From positions 1 through 22,471 of IMG/VR virus record IMGVR_UViG_3300046529_000095: a stretch of DNA of 22,471 nucleotides; one strand, 5' to 3'. Shown piece by piece: positions 15,917-21,343 of the stretch. Under the pieces are notes generated by a model. The model made no database searches. It worked only from the letters and a program-made list of their open reading frames with translations, and was not told the origin of the DNA. Positions within the stretch are counted from its first letter, which is position 1. Every line of letters starts with the position of its first letter. This stretch comes from a virus. The position numbers and the translations under genes were made by a program.

Positions 15917-16132
15917 TTAGCGCTCGATTTCCTCAACTGCGTCTGTACCGTTCTTCTCGGTTTGTTCGTTGCGATAGTCGCAGTAATCCTGCGCCTCAAG
16001 GCGCGTCACAAAGATGGCTACCTTGTGATTTCTTGCCTTCTCTTCGATCGTTGGCGCCCCCTCATGGTGGCGGTAGACAACATATCCGAGATCTGGCAAA
16101 TAGACGGCGCGGTAAAGGGTGCAATCAGTCAT
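15917..16132 (-). CDS. small hypothetical protein beside the origin
   Basis: This 71-aa protein starts at ATG 16132 with GAAAAGAA just upstream. It reads like a compact alpha/beta domain ('LYRAVYLPDLGYVVYRHH', then 'VAIFVTRLEAQDYCDYRN') with an acidic C-terminus. No family is recognised. It is transcribed away from the iteron origin, on the same strand as rep, with the origin lying between them. A copy-control or phage-specific role cannot be argued from the sequence. Confidence 0.65.
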   Translation of the reverse strand: MTDCTLYRAVYLPDLGYVVYRHHEGAPTIEEKARNHKVAIFVTRLEAQDYCDYRNEQTEKNGTDAVEEIER

Positions 16133-16161
16133 TTCTTTTCAACAGGGTTGCGCACAGAATC

Positions 16162-16170
16162 TGTGGATAA
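16162..16170 (-). promoter_or_regulatory. DnaA box
   Basis: The minus strand reads TTATCCACA, a perfect match to the bacterial DnaA-box consensus. It sits 22 bp from the first iteron. A second, near-consensus box (TTTTCCACA) lies at 16326-16334 within the rep 3' end, so DnaA sites flank the iterons and AT-rich stretch. Confidence 0.8.
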
Positions 16171-16191
16171 GTGAACGAATCGCCGGTCGAT

Positions 16192-16277
16192 TGCGTTCAC
16201 GTGGATGAACGTATTTTGGGTCTTGCGTTCACCGGGATGAACGCAAAGTACCGTTTGCGTTCACGGGGGTGAACATA
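16192..16277. repeat. three iterons with exact 32-bp period
   Basis: Three copies of TGCGTTCA-N6-TGAAC begin at 16192, 16224 and 16256, each 22 bp long. Start-to-start distance is 32 bp both times, about three helical turns, placing all copies on one DNA face. Every copy is itself an inverted repeat, and the middle one has 9-bp arms (TTGCGTTCA/TGAACGCAA). An extra TGAACG half-site lies at 16172. These are the expected binding sites for the adjacent Rep protein. Confidence 0.88.
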
Positions 16278-16288
16278 ACAATATATAT

Positions 16289-16861
16289 CTATATTAACAA
16301 TATGCCTTGGGCGCCACTTGGGATCTGTGGAAAACTCATCGCATCCCCCTCCGGAACCTCCGACGCCTTGATAGATGCTCGCAAGACGCCGCGCTCGGCA
16401 TCCCAAACAAACCCGTCACCGGGGATGACCTCGCAGTCGGCAAAGGCTTCTGGTCGCGTTCTGTCGCCCTGTATCGCATCAGAAATCCCCTCGATGGTCT
16501 TTCGAAGCTTCGCCGGCACGTAGTCGATCACGATCGTACAAAGCACGCGGTCGCCCAATCTGACGTCCATGCGTTCGCGGGCAATATACGTGCTGCCACG
16601 GCTCCGGTTGCCCTTCGTTACTACCCTGAGCAGGTGCGACACTTGAAGGACGTCTACGGCCTTGTGAACGGCTCCTAGGCTTAGTCCGGTCATTTCCCCT
16701 ATTCTGCGCATTCCTGGCCACGCTTCGCCCGTATTGAAATCAGCATGCGCCTTTATCGACTGCCATACGGCAAACGCGTTAGGGCCAATGGCTGCCACGA
16801 TCCCAGACTCAAAAAGATCGCGCTGCATGGTCTGAAAGGTAGTATCGATCTTGCTCTGCAT
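16289..16861 (-). CDS. winged-helix replication initiator (Rep)
   Basis: This 190-aa protein has a winged helix-turn-helix in its first half (about 24-85: 'AFAVWQSIKAHADF', 'WPGMRRIGEMTGLSLGAVHKAV', then the wing 'LLRVVTKGNRSRGSTY'), similar to plasmid Rep and phage O-type initiators. The C-terminal half is unrecognised. ATG 16861 overlaps the TGA of the preceding RHH gene (TGATG); a GTG at 16864 is an alternative. The stop lies in the AT-rich part of the origin, 12 bp from the nearest iteron. Translational coupling to the partition genes, and iterons and DnaA boxes next door, support an initiator role. A purely regulatory role at the same repeats is the main alternative. Confidence 0.75.
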   Translation of the reverse strand: MQSKIDTTFQTMQRDLFESGIVAAIGPNAFAVWQSIKAHADFNTGEAWPGMRRIGEMTGLSLGAVHKAVDVLQVSHLLRVVTKGNRSRGSTYIARERMDVRLGDRVLCTIVIDYVPAKLRKTIEGISDAIQGDRTRPEAFADCEVIPGDGFVWDAERGVLRASIKASEVPEGDAMSFPQIPSGAQGILLI

Positions 16862-17106
16862 CACTTGCCGCCCTGCTTCCGCCGTGCCAGCTCGCGCCGC
16901 GCCCCTTCGACGAGCAGGTCAGACATTGGCGTGTCAGTCAGCTTCATAAACGCGCGCAATTCCTCATACAAGCTTTTCGGCATGTTCACCGCCATACGCT
17001 GCGTTGAGTCGCGCTCGCGGAATGTCGGCTGCGCTTCGTTCTCTGGCTTTGTCGGCTGGCCGATGAAGGCGTCAACGGCGCTTCGATTCAGTGGAGGATT
17101 AGCCAT
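16861..17106 (-). CDS. ribbon-helix-helix partition protein (ParB/ParG-like)
   Basis: This 81-aa protein has a disordered, charged N-terminus (1-33) and a C-terminal ribbon-helix-helix domain: a DNA-contacting strand 'TQRMAVNMP', then helices 'KSLYEELRAFMKLTD' and 'PMSDLLVEGARRELARR'. This is the ParG-type layout of the small centromere-binding partner of type Ib ParA proteins. It should bind a centromere, stimulate ParA ATPase and repress its own promoter. Its ATG overlaps the parA end, and its TGA overlaps the rep ATG. No other parB candidate is present. Confidence 0.8.
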   Translation of the reverse strand: MANPPLNRSAVDAFIGQPTKPENEAQPTFRERDSTQRMAVNMPKSLYEELRAFMKLTDTPMSDLLVEGARRELARRKQGGK

Positions 17107-17749
17107 TGAGAACCCCCGCCATCAGTGTGCCGAACTCGTCGCTCGCCTTTCCATCACGGTATTCGGGCGGCAACTCCATAACCGAAAGCCCTAGTTTCGC
17201 GCCCTTCCGGTATGCCGCGCGGTCGACGATCGTCGGGCCTAGTTCGAAGTCTCCCATTTCCCGGATAACGTCGATCGATTCGTCGAGTTCCGCTTTGATG
17301 TAGTGCGGAACGGCGTTCACGAAGGCGATAGCGCGCACTGGCGCCGTTACCGTCGCCCTTCTCTGCCTGACTATGTGCGCCGTCTGCGCAAGGCTCCAGG
17401 CGTCAAACTGGCCTATCCGCAGCGGAATCAAGATGACGTCGGCGAGCGCCATCGCTACGCGCGTCTCCATGTCGAGGTTCGGCGGGCAGTCGATGACGAT
17501 GTGATCGAAGTTCGGCGCATCCGCAGTGACGGCGTGACCGTAATTCTGGTCGACCCGCACCACACTTAGGTTTTGCGGCACTTCAGCATCGATACGCAGT
17601 TGCCCCCACTGGTACGCGCTGGACTGGTACGGATTGGCGTCATACAAGCGCACAGAACCGCCCTGCATGGCGAGCGTACCGGCAACGTTGGTGGCGGTCA
17701 TCGTCTTGCCGACGCCGCCCTTCTGCATCACAACCGCGATGATGGTCAT
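17099..17749 (-). CDS. parA: ParA-family partition ATPase (type Ib)
   Basis: This 216-aa ATPase segregates the plasmid form. It carries the deviant Walker A motif 'KGGVGKT' (10-16) with the ParA/MinD signature lysine K10, a Walker A' region 'YDANPYQSS', and Walker B 'HIVIDCPP'. It lacks the N-terminal DNA-binding extension of type Ia ParA (P1-like), so it belongs to the short type Ib class that pairs with RHH ParB proteins, and the next gene is exactly that. ATG 17749 is preceded by GGGGAAGGAA. The gene opens an overlapping parA-RHH-rep operon and has its promoter at 17776-17804. Confidence 0.92.
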   Translation of the reverse strand: MTIIAVVMQKGGVGKTMTATNVAGTLAMQGGSVRLYDANPYQSSAYQWGQLRIDAEVPQNLSVVRVDQNYGHAVTADAPNFDHIVIDCPPNLDMETRVAMALADVILIPLRIGQFDAWSLAQTAHIVRQRRATVTAPVRAIAFVNAVPHYIKAELDESIDVIREMGDFELGPTIVDRAAYRKGAKLGLSVMELPPEYRDGKASDEFGTLMAGVLNG

Positions 17750-17766
17750 GTTCCTTCCCCTGTTAT

Positions 17767-17838
17767 TGTGCGCAAATCCTAGTCCATACTTGCGCAAACA
17801 TCAATGGGGGGAGTGACGCACACGTATGCGCGTGTGCG
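17767..17838 (-). promoter_or_regulatory. par-rep promoter with TTGCGCA repeats; possible centromere
   Basis: On the minus strand, TTGATG (17799-17804) and TAGGAT (17776-17781) are spaced by 17 bp, a good sigma70-type promoter. TTGCGCA occurs twice: a perfect 8-bp palindrome TTGCGCAA (17790-17797) in the spacer and a second copy (about 17769-17775) just past the -10. Both fit autorepression by the RHH protein. Upstream, an 8-bp inverted repeat CGCACACG/CGTGTGCG (17817-17824, 17831-17838) may be part of the centromere or may end transcription from the neighbouring gene. Confidence 0.62.
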
Positions 17839-17850
17839 CACCCGTGTACA

Positions 17851-18348
17851 TCACGCAGCGCGTCTCAACTCAAACCGCTCCGTCACCCGTCCCCTGCGTA
17901 TCTGAACAGCCTTCCCCGCGTTCAGCCGCCGCAGAACCTCATCCGATGCCCGCACGTACTGCCTTCGCGTGACCGTGTCGACAAGCGCCTCAAATACGTG
18001 GATGCCGCCATTGAGTGCCGGCAATCCGCCAGGCCCAAACACGAGCCGCCCGGTTGTGTTGTATCGTTCCGCGGCGTCGATCAGCGCGTTCTGTGCGTCA
18101 TAGAGCGCTTGCAGCCCGACTTCCTTATTGCCGGCCGTCTCGCACAGAATGATGGAAATATTCATTGCATAGACAAGTTTGTCCCATGCGTCTTTCTGTC
18201 CGTCGCCGCGAGCAAGGGATAGGGCGGCGGCATGGACAGACGTCAGGACGTTCGTGCGCTCGTCACCTTGTAGCGGTAAGTCACCGTTGAAAAGGGTGCT
18301 GATTACGTCTTTTGTGGCGACGTATTTCCGTACTGTTCGCTTTCTCAT
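17851..18348 (-). CDS. hypothetical phage protein
   Basis: This 165-aa protein is basic at both ends. It has a long helical centre ('LTSVHAAALSLARGDGQKDAWDKLVYAMN', continuing 'ALYDAQNALIDAAERYNTTGRLVF') and a C-terminal helix-rich part ending 'RRGRVTERFELRR'. The all-helical pattern suggests a compact bundle; no enzyme motif is visible. I recognise the style from accessory regions of betaproteobacterial phages but cannot name a function. ATG 18348 overlaps the upstream stop (ATGA), making it the third gene of a coupled trio. Confidence 0.75.
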   Translation of the reverse strand: MRKRTVRKYVATKDVISTLFNGDLPLQGDERTNVLTSVHAAALSLARGDGQKDAWDKLVYAMNISIILCETAGNKEVGLQALYDAQNALIDAAERYNTTGRLVFGPGGLPALNGGIHVFEALVDTVTRRQYVRASDEVLRRLNAGKAVQIRRGRVTERFELRRAA

Positions 18349-18851
18349 TTCCCTTCCTCCCCGGATTGCCTTGCTCGGTCGATGGCGGCGTCGAGCGCTT
18401 CCTCGATCGTCTTGCCGCGTCCGTACAAAAAAAGATCAGTCTTTTCTCGCCGATATTCCGGAAGCGAGAACCACCAACTCACACCTTCCTTGTCTCTCTT
18501 CAACGTCACGCTGCCCGGCGAACCTTGAATAGAGAAATCGCATGCATAGAGGCACCAGCCTTTCGGGATTCGCTCCTGAATGCTTGCATCATCCGGCGTG
18601 GGGTGGGTGAACAGCGGCGTCCAAAAGCTCCTGCGCGTGTCACACATCCGCGCGTCGCTGTCCATGATCGGGCCTTCGAATCCGCCGTCGCTGCGATAGC
18701 GGACCCACGCAACCGGCTCCTTCCTCTCCGCCAATACACGGGATTCGTAAAACTCGATCAGCGGCTCGACAGCACGAAGCAACTGATCGTCGCCGTGAGT
18801 CCTGAGATTCAGGATTGCCAGATCGAGCGCTGCTTTCTGTTCGTCCGTCAT
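18345..18851 (-). CDS. hypothetical phage protein with MTDEQ N-terminus
   Basis: This 168-aa protein starts with a helical 'MTDEQKAALDLAILNLR' segment that resembles the start of the gene before it. It then has 'EPVAWVRYRSDGGFEGPI', a pattern common in short phage proteins that open with an MTDE-type helix and 'PVAW'. A Trp/Tyr-rich beta region and a final helix ('KTIEEALDAAIDRARQ') follow. No catalytic or binding motif is recognised. Start and stop are both in ATGA overlaps with its neighbours. Confidence 0.75.
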   Translation of the reverse strand: MTDEQKAALDLAILNLRTHGDDQLLRAVEPLIEFYESRVLAERKEPVAWVRYRSDGGFEGPIMDSDARMCDTRRSFWTPLFTHPTPDDASIQERIPKGWCLYACDFSIQGSPGSVTLKRDKEGVSWWFSLPEYRREKTDLFLYGRGKTIEEALDAAIDRARQSGEEGK

Positions 18852-19399
18852 TTGCTCGCTCCCTTGATCGCGGCGTCGATGTTGGCGTCGTATTCTTCCG
18901 CCGAGAAGAGAGGGTCTAGCATCTTTCGAATATGTCGATACCGCTCCGCATCAATCCTGTCTTGCTCTGCGGACTGGGCGAGAGGGGCGGCTCCGCTCCA
19001 TTTCGAATCAGGGCCGGGCTTCTTGAAACTTCCGCTCCATCCATGCTGCTCGCCGCAGTCGCATTTCGGCTGACGGTTGCTCAGCGTCTTAGGGTCGAGC
19101 GAATAGCGACCGCAGTAGGAGCAGCGAGCAATTGCACCTTCGTCATGCCGAAGGGTTGCCGGGATGCCATTCACCGCCTCTTGCTTGTCGCTCGGAGTCG
19201 GCGCTACGTTCACGCACTGCCCAAGATGAGCATCGTGACCGCACCGAAAACACTTGCGGCATTCCACCGCCACCGGTTCATCTGAGAGAGGGGCGGGGGT
19301 GGCGAGAAGGCCATTGATGACGCTGGCCTCGTCGTGATAGCCGGTTCCGCATAGCACGGCTGATGCTTTGCGCAGTGCTGCAATCTGTTCGTCAGTCAT
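18848..19399 (-). CDS. hypothetical cysteine-rich (zinc-ribbon-like) phage protein
   Basis: This 183-aa protein opens with 'MTDEQIAALRKASAVL', related to the next gene's N-terminus. It then has two clusters of possible metal ligands: C47, C50, C53, H55, H58, C62 and C93, C96, C113, C115 (the second written 'CSYCG ... KCDCG'), the look of zinc ribbons. The C-terminal 'AERYRHIRKMLDP' helix plus 'NIDAAIKGA' is a module common in Burkholderia phage hypothetical proteins. GAGAGAG lies just before ATG 19399. The function is unknown; nucleic-acid or protein binding is a fair guess from the Cys clusters. Confidence 0.72.
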   Translation of the reverse strand: MTDEQIAALRKASAVLCGTGYHDEASVINGLLATPAPLSDEPVAVECRKCFRCGHDAHLGQCVNVAPTPSDKQEAVNGIPATLRHDEGAIARCSYCGRYSLDPKTLSNRQPKCDCGEQHGWSGSFKKPGPDSKWSGAAPLAQSAEQDRIDAERYRHIRKMLDPLFSAEEYDANIDAAIKGASK

Positions 19400-19479
19400 T
19401 TCTCTCTCGCAATAGGTGTTTCGCTAACCTGGCGCGCGTAGCACCGGGGCGTGGTTGTCTGCTTTAGATACGACCGACG

Positions 19480-19563
19480 CTATAACCTCTGTCGGCCGTG
19501 TGTGAAGAAGGCGGCCACGTAGACGGACGTGCGTAATAAGAAGCGAGTCGAGTTCTTGTGCAT
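19480..19563 (-). CDS. 27-aa leader-type peptide
   Basis: This short frame starts at ATG 19563 with a clear ribosome site (GAAGGAA, about 6 nt spacing). It encodes a basic start and a hydrophobic middle ('FLLRTSVYVAAFFTHG'). It is the first frame after the promoter at 19612-19640, with a leader of about 45 nt, and ends 80 nt before the next gene. It could be a small membrane peptide or a regulatory leader. Coding status is uncertain because of its length. Confidence 0.45.
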   Translation of the reverse strand: MHKNSTRFLLRTSVYVAAFFTHGRQRL

Positions 19564-19610
19564 GCTGGTTCCTTCTGTTGTGTGGTTATTGTTGTTCCTG
19601 CATTGCGATG

Positions 19611-19657
19611 AATAATACCTGTGACGTATCTGGAACGCAAGCGTCTGATGTATTATT
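19611..19657 (-). promoter_or_regulatory. sigma70-type promoter flanked by AATAATAC inverted repeat
   Basis: On the minus strand, TTGCGT (19635-19640) and TATTAT (19612-19617) are separated by 17 bp. The plus strand carries AATAATAC (19611-19618) and its exact inverse GTATTATT (19650-19657), so the promoter is bracketed by matching half-sites, the first covering the -10. It would drive the 27-aa frame and the three hypothetical genes down to 17851. Confidence 0.6.
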
Positions 19658-20012
19658 TTCGCGCGAGTAAACACAGATCGCGGAAGCCGTTCTGCGATCG
19701 CTCGTAGCCGACGAGGTTCTTGCTCATCCATGCGGGCGGTTCGGCGCGCTTCGTCTTGCTGTCGATCGCCTCCCGAAGTTGCTCACCTTCCAATAACTCG
19801 AACGTGATCGCGCCGCGCTTGCTGTTGTTGCGCCATACCATGCCTTTTTGCACCATCAAATGCAGCGTGTCGCGCACGCAGGCGCGTGGGCGTCCCGGCA
19901 GCAAGCCCATTACTTCTTCTTGCGAGTAGGCGCGTCCTGCCTGCATGGCGTCTGCCAGCTCGTGCGGAGAGATCGTTTCCGGCTGACGGCCGATGTTGAT
20001 TGTGTTTTTCAT
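19653..20012 (-). CDS. winged-helix DNA-binding protein, last gene of the nin-like block
   Basis: This 119-aa protein has a helix-turn-helix pattern around residues 30-80 ('YSQEEVMGLLPGRPRACVRDTLHLMVQKGMV', then a wing ending 'KRGAITFELL') and a C-terminal tail ('PPAWMSKNLVGYERSQ'). The recognition helix follows the motif expected of a small regulator. ATG 20012 overlaps the preceding stop (ATGA). In lambda-like phages the end of the nin region holds the late activator Q. This protein has that position, but no Q similarity is visible, so an antiterminator or activator role is only a possibility. Confidence 0.7.
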   Translation of the reverse strand: MKNTINIGRQPETISPHELADAMQAGRAYSQEEVMGLLPGRPRACVRDTLHLMVQKGMVWRNNSKRGAITFELLEGEQLREAIDSKTKRAEPPAWMSKNLVGYERSQNGFRDLCLLARK

Positions 20013-20302
20013 GAGTTGAGGCGATCGAGCGTTGCGTTCAAAAGGTCAAGTTCTGTGCATTTCAGGATGCGCAGATACGTCTGGTCGCCGTGGATGCCGT
20101 TCGGCCCCTGGTGGCAGTCGTCGTGACAGAGCGGCAGCACAAGGAAATTCCCCGCTCGCTGCGCGCCACCTTGCCCGGTGCGAATGTGATGCACATCGGT
20201 CTTAGACTGCTGATGGCGATCGAGAAGGGTGCAGCAGATGCAAGCCATTTCGGCGACGCGACCCATGTATGCGCTTTCGCGCTTGGTGGCTCGATGCTTC
20301 AT
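20009..20302 (-). CDS. Ref-like RecA-dependent HNH nuclease, short form
   Basis: This 97-aa protein resembles the catalytic domain of Ref, the RecA-dependent nuclease of phage P1. It has a Cys cluster (C21, C23, C24 in 'ACICC'), the 'DVHHIRTGQGGAQRAG' beta-beta turn with H38 and H39, and 'LPLCHDDCHQGPNGIHG' (C59, H60, C63, H64, H71). Together these would bind Zn and a catalytic metal. Ref cuts DNA at RecA-made displacement loops. P1 Ref is roughly twice this length; the extra basic N-terminal arm of P1 Ref is missing here apart from 'MKHRATKRES'. ATG 20302 makes an ATGA overlap with the upstream gene, which fixes the start. Confidence 0.8.
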   Translation of the reverse strand: MKHRATKRESAYMGRVAEMACICCTLLDRHQQSKTDVHHIRTGQGGAQRAGNFLVLPLCHDDCHQGPNGIHGDQTYLRILKCTELDLLNATLDRLNS

Positions 20303-20655
20303 TGCTGGCTCCACAGAAGTTGCGCAAACGGATTGATCGGCTTCCCCGTTCTTGCCGCTCGTCGCGTCTTCAAAACCGCCGCATGCCGGCGTCGATAGAT
20401 CTTGCTCGTCTCCGATTTTGTCAATCGAGGAAGGGGGGCGGCATCGCGCTTTCTGCCTGCTCGATAAAGCGGTAGATGGTTCCCTGATCGCCCGTCGCGT
20501 CGCTCCCATCCGTCGATGTAAACCCGGCGTTCATCGCGCAATTGCTTGATCGCCTTGTTCGTGCCGCCCGTCGTCATTTTGACGATAGATTGAATGTCGA
20601 TCCGCGTGTATGCGCCTGATTGCAGGAGCGATAAGATTTGTTCTTTCCCCGTCAT
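20299..20655 (-). CDS. winged-helix protein
   Basis: This 118-aa protein begins with a recognisable winged helix (residues about 2-55: 'KEQILSLLQSG', 'TRIDIQSIVKMTTGGTNKAIKQLRDERRVYIDGW'), followed by a basic linker and a Lys/Arg-rich C-terminal half ('SKIYRRRHAAVLKTRRAARTGK'). It probably binds DNA, either as a regulator or as an accessory to the recombination genes on either side. ATGA overlaps occur at both ends. No closer identity is claimed. Confidence 0.75.
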   Translation of the reverse strand: MTGKEQILSLLQSGAYTRIDIQSIVKMTTGGTNKAIKQLRDERRVYIDGWERRDGRSGNHLPLYRAGRKRDAAPLPRLTKSETSKIYRRRHAAVLKTRRAARTGKPINPFAQLLWSQQ

Positions 20656-21053
20656 GCTGCGTACTCCGCGTAACTTGCCGGCGCACTCCAGCGAACGCCA
20701 TGCTGCGCGCCGAATGCATGCATGAGTTCGATCAAGTCGGAAAACAGCTTCTTGCCCATCGTGCTAGTCCGCTGGCCGCAGACCACAAATCCGCCGTCGA
20801 TACCGGGAACGACCTTCTGCCCCTTGAGCGAAGCCGTGAAGACGTCTTTCCAGTTTTCGGGCGTCAGCTTCTGGCCGTACCAATTAACCTGGCGCGATAC
20901 GTCAGCCAGCATCGGCCACAGCTTCGCGTTCTGGTCGAGCGTGCGTGTCGGCTCGGAGAGGGTGAGAATGTGACCATCAGGGCGATGCGTCACGGCGCCG
21001 ATAGCGAAGCGGCGGTTGCTCTCGTTTAGGATGATGATGTGCTTGTCCATCAT
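20652..21053 (-). CDS. ninB: NinB/Orf-family recombination mediator
   Basis: This 133-aa protein matches the NinB (lambda Orf) family, which helps load recombinase on SSB-coated DNA and can replace RecFOR. Seen in the sequence are 'SEPTRTLDQNAKLWPMLADVSRQV', then 'LTPENWKDVFTASLKGQ' and 'STMGKKLFSDLIELMHAFGAQHGV', the three conserved blocks of the family. Length is close to lambda Orf (146 aa). Start 21053 is chosen for the ATGA overlap with the nuclease gene; a second ATG follows immediately at 21050 and another lies upstream at 21065. Confidence 0.88.
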   Translation of the reverse strand: MMDKHIIILNESNRRFAIGAVTHRPDGHILTLSEPTRTLDQNAKLWPMLADVSRQVNWYGQKLTPENWKDVFTASLKGQKVVPGIDGGFVVCGQRTSTMGKKLFSDLIELMHAFGAQHGVRWSAPASYAEYAA

Positions 21054-21343
21054 GCGCCCTGCCATTGACAGGTGACTGCAATCGCTTGCTCGATCGTCTC
21101 AACGACGTAAATCTCGCCTGACCATGCGGCGTGAAATTCTTCCTGCGCAGGCGTCAGCTTGCGCGCGCTCGGCGGCTTTGTTCCGTCTTTGATTTCGAGC
21201 AGGAACGTGCGTCCTTCGTATTCAACGACAAGATCAGGAAAGCCCTGTCCGACTGTGTGGGTCGGTACAACCTTCGCGCCGATCTTGCGTAACGCTGCGA
21301 CGACTTCGGGCTGATTGCGGTCTGCTTTGGCTGCGTATTTCAT
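21050..21343 (-). CDS. VRR-NUC / PD-(D/E)XK nuclease
   Basis: This 97-aa protein is a minimal PD-(D/E)XK nuclease of the VRR-NUC type. It has an N-terminal helix with Glu ('NQPEVVAALRKIGA'), the 'GQGFPDLVV' strand with D37, and 'FLLEIKDG' carrying the E50-x-K52 pair, followed by 'LTPAQEEFHAAW', the usual ending. Stand-alone VRR-NUC proteins cut branched or flap DNA, and phages often carry them in place of a resolvase. ATG 21343 makes an ATGA overlap with the methyltransferase gene, and the TGA overlaps the ninB ATG. All catalytic residues are present. Confidence 0.88.
   Translation of the reverse strand: MKYAAKADRNQPEVVAALRKIGAKVVPTHTVGQGFPDLVVEYEGRTFLLEIKDGTKPPSARKLTPAQEEFHAAWSGEIYVVETIEQAIAVTCQWQGA

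Larger units (their letters stand above)
16141..16334. other. plasmid replication origin (oriV) candidate
   Basis: The segment holds, in order, a perfect DnaA box (16162), three iterons (16192-16277), a strongly AT-rich stretch (about 16272-16303, with AATATATATCTATATT) suited to strand opening, and a second near-consensus DnaA box (16326) in the rep coding end. This combination is the textbook composition of an iteron plasmid origin. Its position downstream of rep, not upstream, is less usual. Confidence 0.75.

Noticed and set aside
15902-15930. Plus-strand promoter from the TTGACA at 15902
   Set aside because: At 17 bp spacing the -10 would be CGATTT, which is poor, and no plus-strand gene follows.
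16192-16277. CRISPR array
   Set aside because: Only three 22-bp units with 10-bp gaps, no unique spacers of suitable length and no cas genes; iterons explain it.
17817-17838. Terminator for the 165-aa gene
   Set aside because: The 8-bp inverted repeat has no T tract on either strand, so a terminator call is not supported; a binding site is more likely.
18312-19073. 253-residue open frame on the plus strand
   Set aside because: It mirrors two coupled minus-strand genes with good starts and overlaps; its composition is Arg/Ser/Pro-rich and it has no ribosome site.
19480-19731. 83-residue version of the 27-aa frame
   Set aside because: The longer start would read through the promoter and into the wHTH gene; the internal ATG at 19563 has the ribosome site.
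20303-20509. N-terminal extension of the Ref-like protein
   Set aside because: The extension would lie antiparallel in use of frame to the coupled wHTH gene, reads like shadow sequence, and the ATGA overlap marks 20302 as the start.
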